Below, in pieces: positions 13,608 to 15,914 of a DNA stretch of 15,914 bases. Below the pieces are notes generated by a model. The model ran no database searches. It saw only the letters and a program-made list of their open reading frames with translations, and had not been told where the DNA came from. The translations under genes were made by a program, and so were the position numbers. Source of the DNA: Sphingomonadales bacterium (GTDB taxonomy: Bacteria; Pseudomonadota; Alphaproteobacteria; Sphingomonadales; Sphingomonadaceae). The DNA lies in the NCBI GenBank assembly GCA_004292705.1, contig RDXA01000391.1:1-15914 (forward strand). The letters run 5' to 3'. Each line of letters begins with the position of its first letter. The stretch's first letter is position 1.

Positions 13608-15913
13608 CCCATCCGCTCTCTGACTTCGAGCCGGAGCTGGTCGATAAGGACGCGCTGGCACCGCCCGGAGACTTCCTCTTCCTCCAGCACAGCCAGAAAG
13701 ACTGTGCGCTTGGCCGATCGGATTGTCTCGGCTGAAACCCCGCCGGTTACGGTTGAGGCAATGAGGTCGATCATCCGCTCCGCGCCGTGCAGACGCCCCC
13801 ACAGGTAATCATTTTCGCGGTAATCACGGCTGAAGAACGCCCCGAAATTGTAGAACTCGATCCCGCGCAGTGTCGCCGCTGTCCCGCCTTCGCGGATCGA
13901 GCAGGCATCGACGGGAGAAATGCGATCAATCTTGACCGGATTATATTCGTCGAGCCCCTCGCTGCGTGACAGCGGGAGGGTTGCGACATCGTAGAAGGGA
14001 AACCCCAGATAGGTCAGCAGCATCCGCCGCTTGAGGTTCTTTGGCATATCTTCAAGCGCGTCGATCAGCAGCTCTTCTGCGGCGAGATCGGTCGCGGGCA
14101 GAAGGCGCTGGGTGGCGAGGAAATCGAGCACCGCGCCCGGCGCGTCCATCGCCTTTGCCGCCAACTCGCTGAAGCGGGGTGAGCGAAGCACGTCCTCGTC
14201 GGTGCGATAGTACAGCGCAAGGATCTCGTAGAGCCGGTCGCGTGCCCGGTCGAGCGCGTCTTCGGAAATGGCGGGATCGACCTGCCAGTCGCGCGCCAGC
14301 TTGCGGGCGAGGAGTTGCAGGCGGCGGATGCGGAATCCGGTGTCATGCGCCCGGAAGAACGCGATGGCAGCTGCGCTTGCGCCGCCATGTGCATCAGTCA
14401 GCCGGCGCAGCCCGCGCGCCTCCAATTCGCAGCGCAAGGCCTCTACCAGCGGAGCGGTGTCCGCGCGCGGCAGGCCTGCGGCCTTCATGGTCAGGCGCGC
14501 GAGCGCCATCAGAATGCCGTCGAATTTGGTCAGGGCATAGGCACCGAAGGCAAAGCCTGCCCGCTCGGCGGCGGCTTGCTGCGCCTTGGCCCGCCAGCCC
14601 GCGAGCCGCCGGGGTGTGGGGCGATCAAGCAGGAAGGTGAAGCCAAACAGCTTCTCGACCGCCTGGTCGATATCGGCCTGCAATTCCATCACGATCCGCT
14701 TGAGCCGCGCCGCATCACGGGATTGCTGTTCAATGCGTTCCAGATCATCGCGGATCGGTTGTTCGCGCGGGATCGTCGAAAGTGAGCCGAGGATCGCACC
14801 GAAGAATCCGATGTCGCCAGTGCGGGTGCCCTGTGCCGGGCGTGCCGCGTCTGGGCGTGGATCGAGATAGACGAACCGCCGATCGACTTCGCGCTGCGCG
14901 GGGCGACCGTAGAGTGCACCAAGCGCGGCGCCGAACGGCGCGCCTACCAGAACAGCCCCGTCGATCAGCGCGACCTCGCCCACAGTGCCGCGCGCAACAT
15001 GGGCCGGCATGGTGCGGGCCAGAAAGGCTTCGCGGTTGGCCCAGTGGCGCCCTTCGGTAGCCGCGAGTGCGTCTATCTCGGCAAGGGTCACCGGTGGAAA
15101 GGCCCCGGGGAAGCTCGCCGTCGCGCGTGCCGCCAGCACCAGTTCGAGGCTGTCGGCGAGCATCGCGCCATTGCCCACCCGCGCGCGGAAATTGATCTGG
15201 AGGCGGTGCTCGGTCTCCTCCACCTGCATCGGCGAATTGAGGCGCAGCGTTTCGGGGTGGCCACGAAAGTCGGTGGCGGTGACGGCAAGATCGATGGGGT
15301 AGCCTGCAGGCAGAAGCGGGATGCCGTCGCCCTCTTCCTCCATCCGCACAAAGGCCTCGTGCAGCATCGCCGAAAAGCGGGCGCCCGAAAAGGGCGGGCT
15401 AAACCACCGCCCGCGCACCAGACGCGAAACCTTGGCCCGCACCTCTGCCCGGGTCTCGGGCGAGACCGTGGCGCTGACGGCATTGCCGGGGCGGCTCAGG
15501 AACCATTCCGCAATCGGCTGCGCCCAAAGCTTGGCATAGCGCCACATTGGCTCGGCCTCGGGATCGGTCAGCTCCGAAACGTCGGCATTCATCAGCCACA
15601 AATCGGTGAGCGGCTCAAGGCTGTGCCCGGCATGGAGCGCCTGGGCGAGAAAGACGGCATTGATCCCGCCCGCACTTGCCCCTGTCAGGATGTCGGGGAG
15701 CACCCGCAGCTTCAACCCGTAATCACGCTTGATGGTGCACAGGAAATCGCGATAGGCCGCCGCCACGCCATCAAGCGGAACCGCCGCCGGGTGATGGAAG
15801 GCGCGACTGGCGCGGGCGACGTGCCAGACCTCCTTGGTGATCCCGTGCATGTAGACCGCAAGGCTCACCCCGCCATAGCAGACAAGGGCAAGGCGGAGTT
15901 CCTTTTGGCGCAT
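13604..15913 (-). CDS. Patatin-like phospholipase (patatin-related protein with C-terminal DUF3376-type region)
   Basis: A 769-residue patatin-like acyl hydrolase. The family uses a Ser-Asp dyad to cleave lipid acyl esters. The N-terminus carries the oxyanion-hole segment CYGGVSLAVYMHGITKE (12-28), and GASAG at 78-82 gives nucleophile S80. AARATASFPGAFPP (261-274) is the conserved patatin element, and ALIDGAVLVGAPFG has D318 in DGA where most patatins have DGG/DGA. The remaining about 440 residues form the extra C-terminal region of the long bacterial 'patatin-related protein' family (as in TIGR03607/DUF3376). There is no signal peptide, so it is probably cytoplasmic or membrane-associated. 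The ATG lies one base from the window end. MRQKELRLALVCYGGVSLA is the usual family start, so the gene is probably complete, but its promoter is outside. Confidence 0.88.
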   Translation of the reverse strand: MRQKELRLALVCYGGVSLAVYMHGITKEVWHVARASRAFHHPAAVPLDGVAAAYRDFLCTIKRDYGLKLRVLPDILTGASAGGINAVFLAQALHAGHSLEPLTDLWLMNADVSELTDPEAEPMWRYAKLWAQPIAEWFLSRPGNAVSATVSPETRAEVRAKVSRLVRGRWFSPPFSGARFSAMLHEAFVRMEEEGDGIPLLPAGYPIDLAVTATDFRGHPETLRLNSPMQVEETEHRLQINFRARVGNGAMLADSLELVLAARATASFPGAFPPVTLAEIDALAATEGRHWANREAFLARTMPAHVARGTVGEVALIDGAVLVGAPFGAALGALYGRPAQREVDRRFVYLDPRPDAARPAQGTRTGDIGFFGAILGSLSTIPREQPIRDDLERIEQQSRDAARLKRIVMELQADIDQAVEKLFGFTFLLDRPTPRRLAGWRAKAQQAAAERAGFAFGAYALTKFDGILMALARLTMKAAGLPRADTAPLVEALRCELEARGLRRLTDAHGGASAAAIAFFRAHDTGFRIRRLQLLARKLARDWQVDPAISEDALDRARDRLYEILALYYRTDEDVLRSPRFSELAAKAMDAPGAVLDFLATQRLLPATDLAAEELLIDALEDMPKNLKRRMLLTYLGFPFYDVATLPLSRSEGLDEYNPVKIDRISPVDACSIREGGTAATLRGIEFYNFGAFFSRDYRENDYLWGRLHGAERMIDLIASTVTGGVSAETIRSAKRTVFLAVLEEEEVSGRCQRVLIDQLRLEVRERMG

Positions 15914-15914
15914 G

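Noticed and set aside
1..15914. CRISPR arrays, tRNAs, rRNAs, riboswitches or a novel defence cassette
   Set aside because: None was seen by reading both strands. The patatin gene alone, without sensor or nucleotide-cyclase partners in the window, is not evidence of a defence system.

Overview
The window looks like chromosomal DNA from a high-GC alphaproteobacterium. The rsmI-yraN-gshB and rph-rdgB-hemW gene orders, the hrcA-grpE / dnaK-dnaJ heat-shock cluster and a 'vgr related' small zincin suggest Sphingomonadales, most likely an Erythrobacter/Porphyrobacter-type Erythrobacteraceae. That placement is inferred from gene content, not computed. Fifteen protein genes fill almost all of the sequence. 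I see no tRNA, rRNA, CRISPR array, insertion sequence or prophage module, and no gene-free stretch above about 170 bases.

Layout. (1) 3-2869, plus strand: rsmI, yraN, gshB and a DedA membrane protein, closely packed as one likely operon. (2) 2876-6867, minus strand: rph, rdgB, hemW and xerC. rph/rdgB and hemW/xerC each overlap by ATGA. A secreted CAP-domain protein gene (4984-5526) lies on the plus strand between rdgB and hemW. (3) 6947-8616, plus strand: hrcA-grpE, divergent from rph. (4) 8613-9634, minus strand: a PCu(A)C copper-chaperone lipoprotein followed by a small HExxH protein. (5) 9803-12939, plus strand: dnaK-dnaJ behind a heat-shock-type promoter whose -35 region abuts that of the divergent lipoprotein gene. 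(6) 12984-13607, plus strand: a DUF6445/2OG-oxygenase-like protein. It is tail to tail with a 769-residue patatin-like phospholipase on the minus strand (13604-15913).

How they work together. HrcA, GrpE, DnaK and DnaJ form the Hsp70 chaperone machine and one of its regulators. Rph and RdgB serve RNA trimming and nucleotide-pool cleaning, HemW heme handling, GshB glutathione synthesis, RsmI ribosome modification, and XerC chromosome dimer resolution.

The most notable observation is that dnaK is broken as written. Around 11192-11194 the reading frame loses an estimated 34 nucleotides, removing 11 conserved residues from the substrate-binding domain and shifting the frame. Restoring 34 nt gives a normal 639-residue DnaK. 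A second, weaker frame anomaly affects the start of the HExxH gene: a run of five C at 9063-9067 separates a plausible ATG from the conserved frame. Both could be sequence errors or real lesions. Apart from these, the region is ordinary housekeeping DNA, and I found no convincing new multi-gene system.
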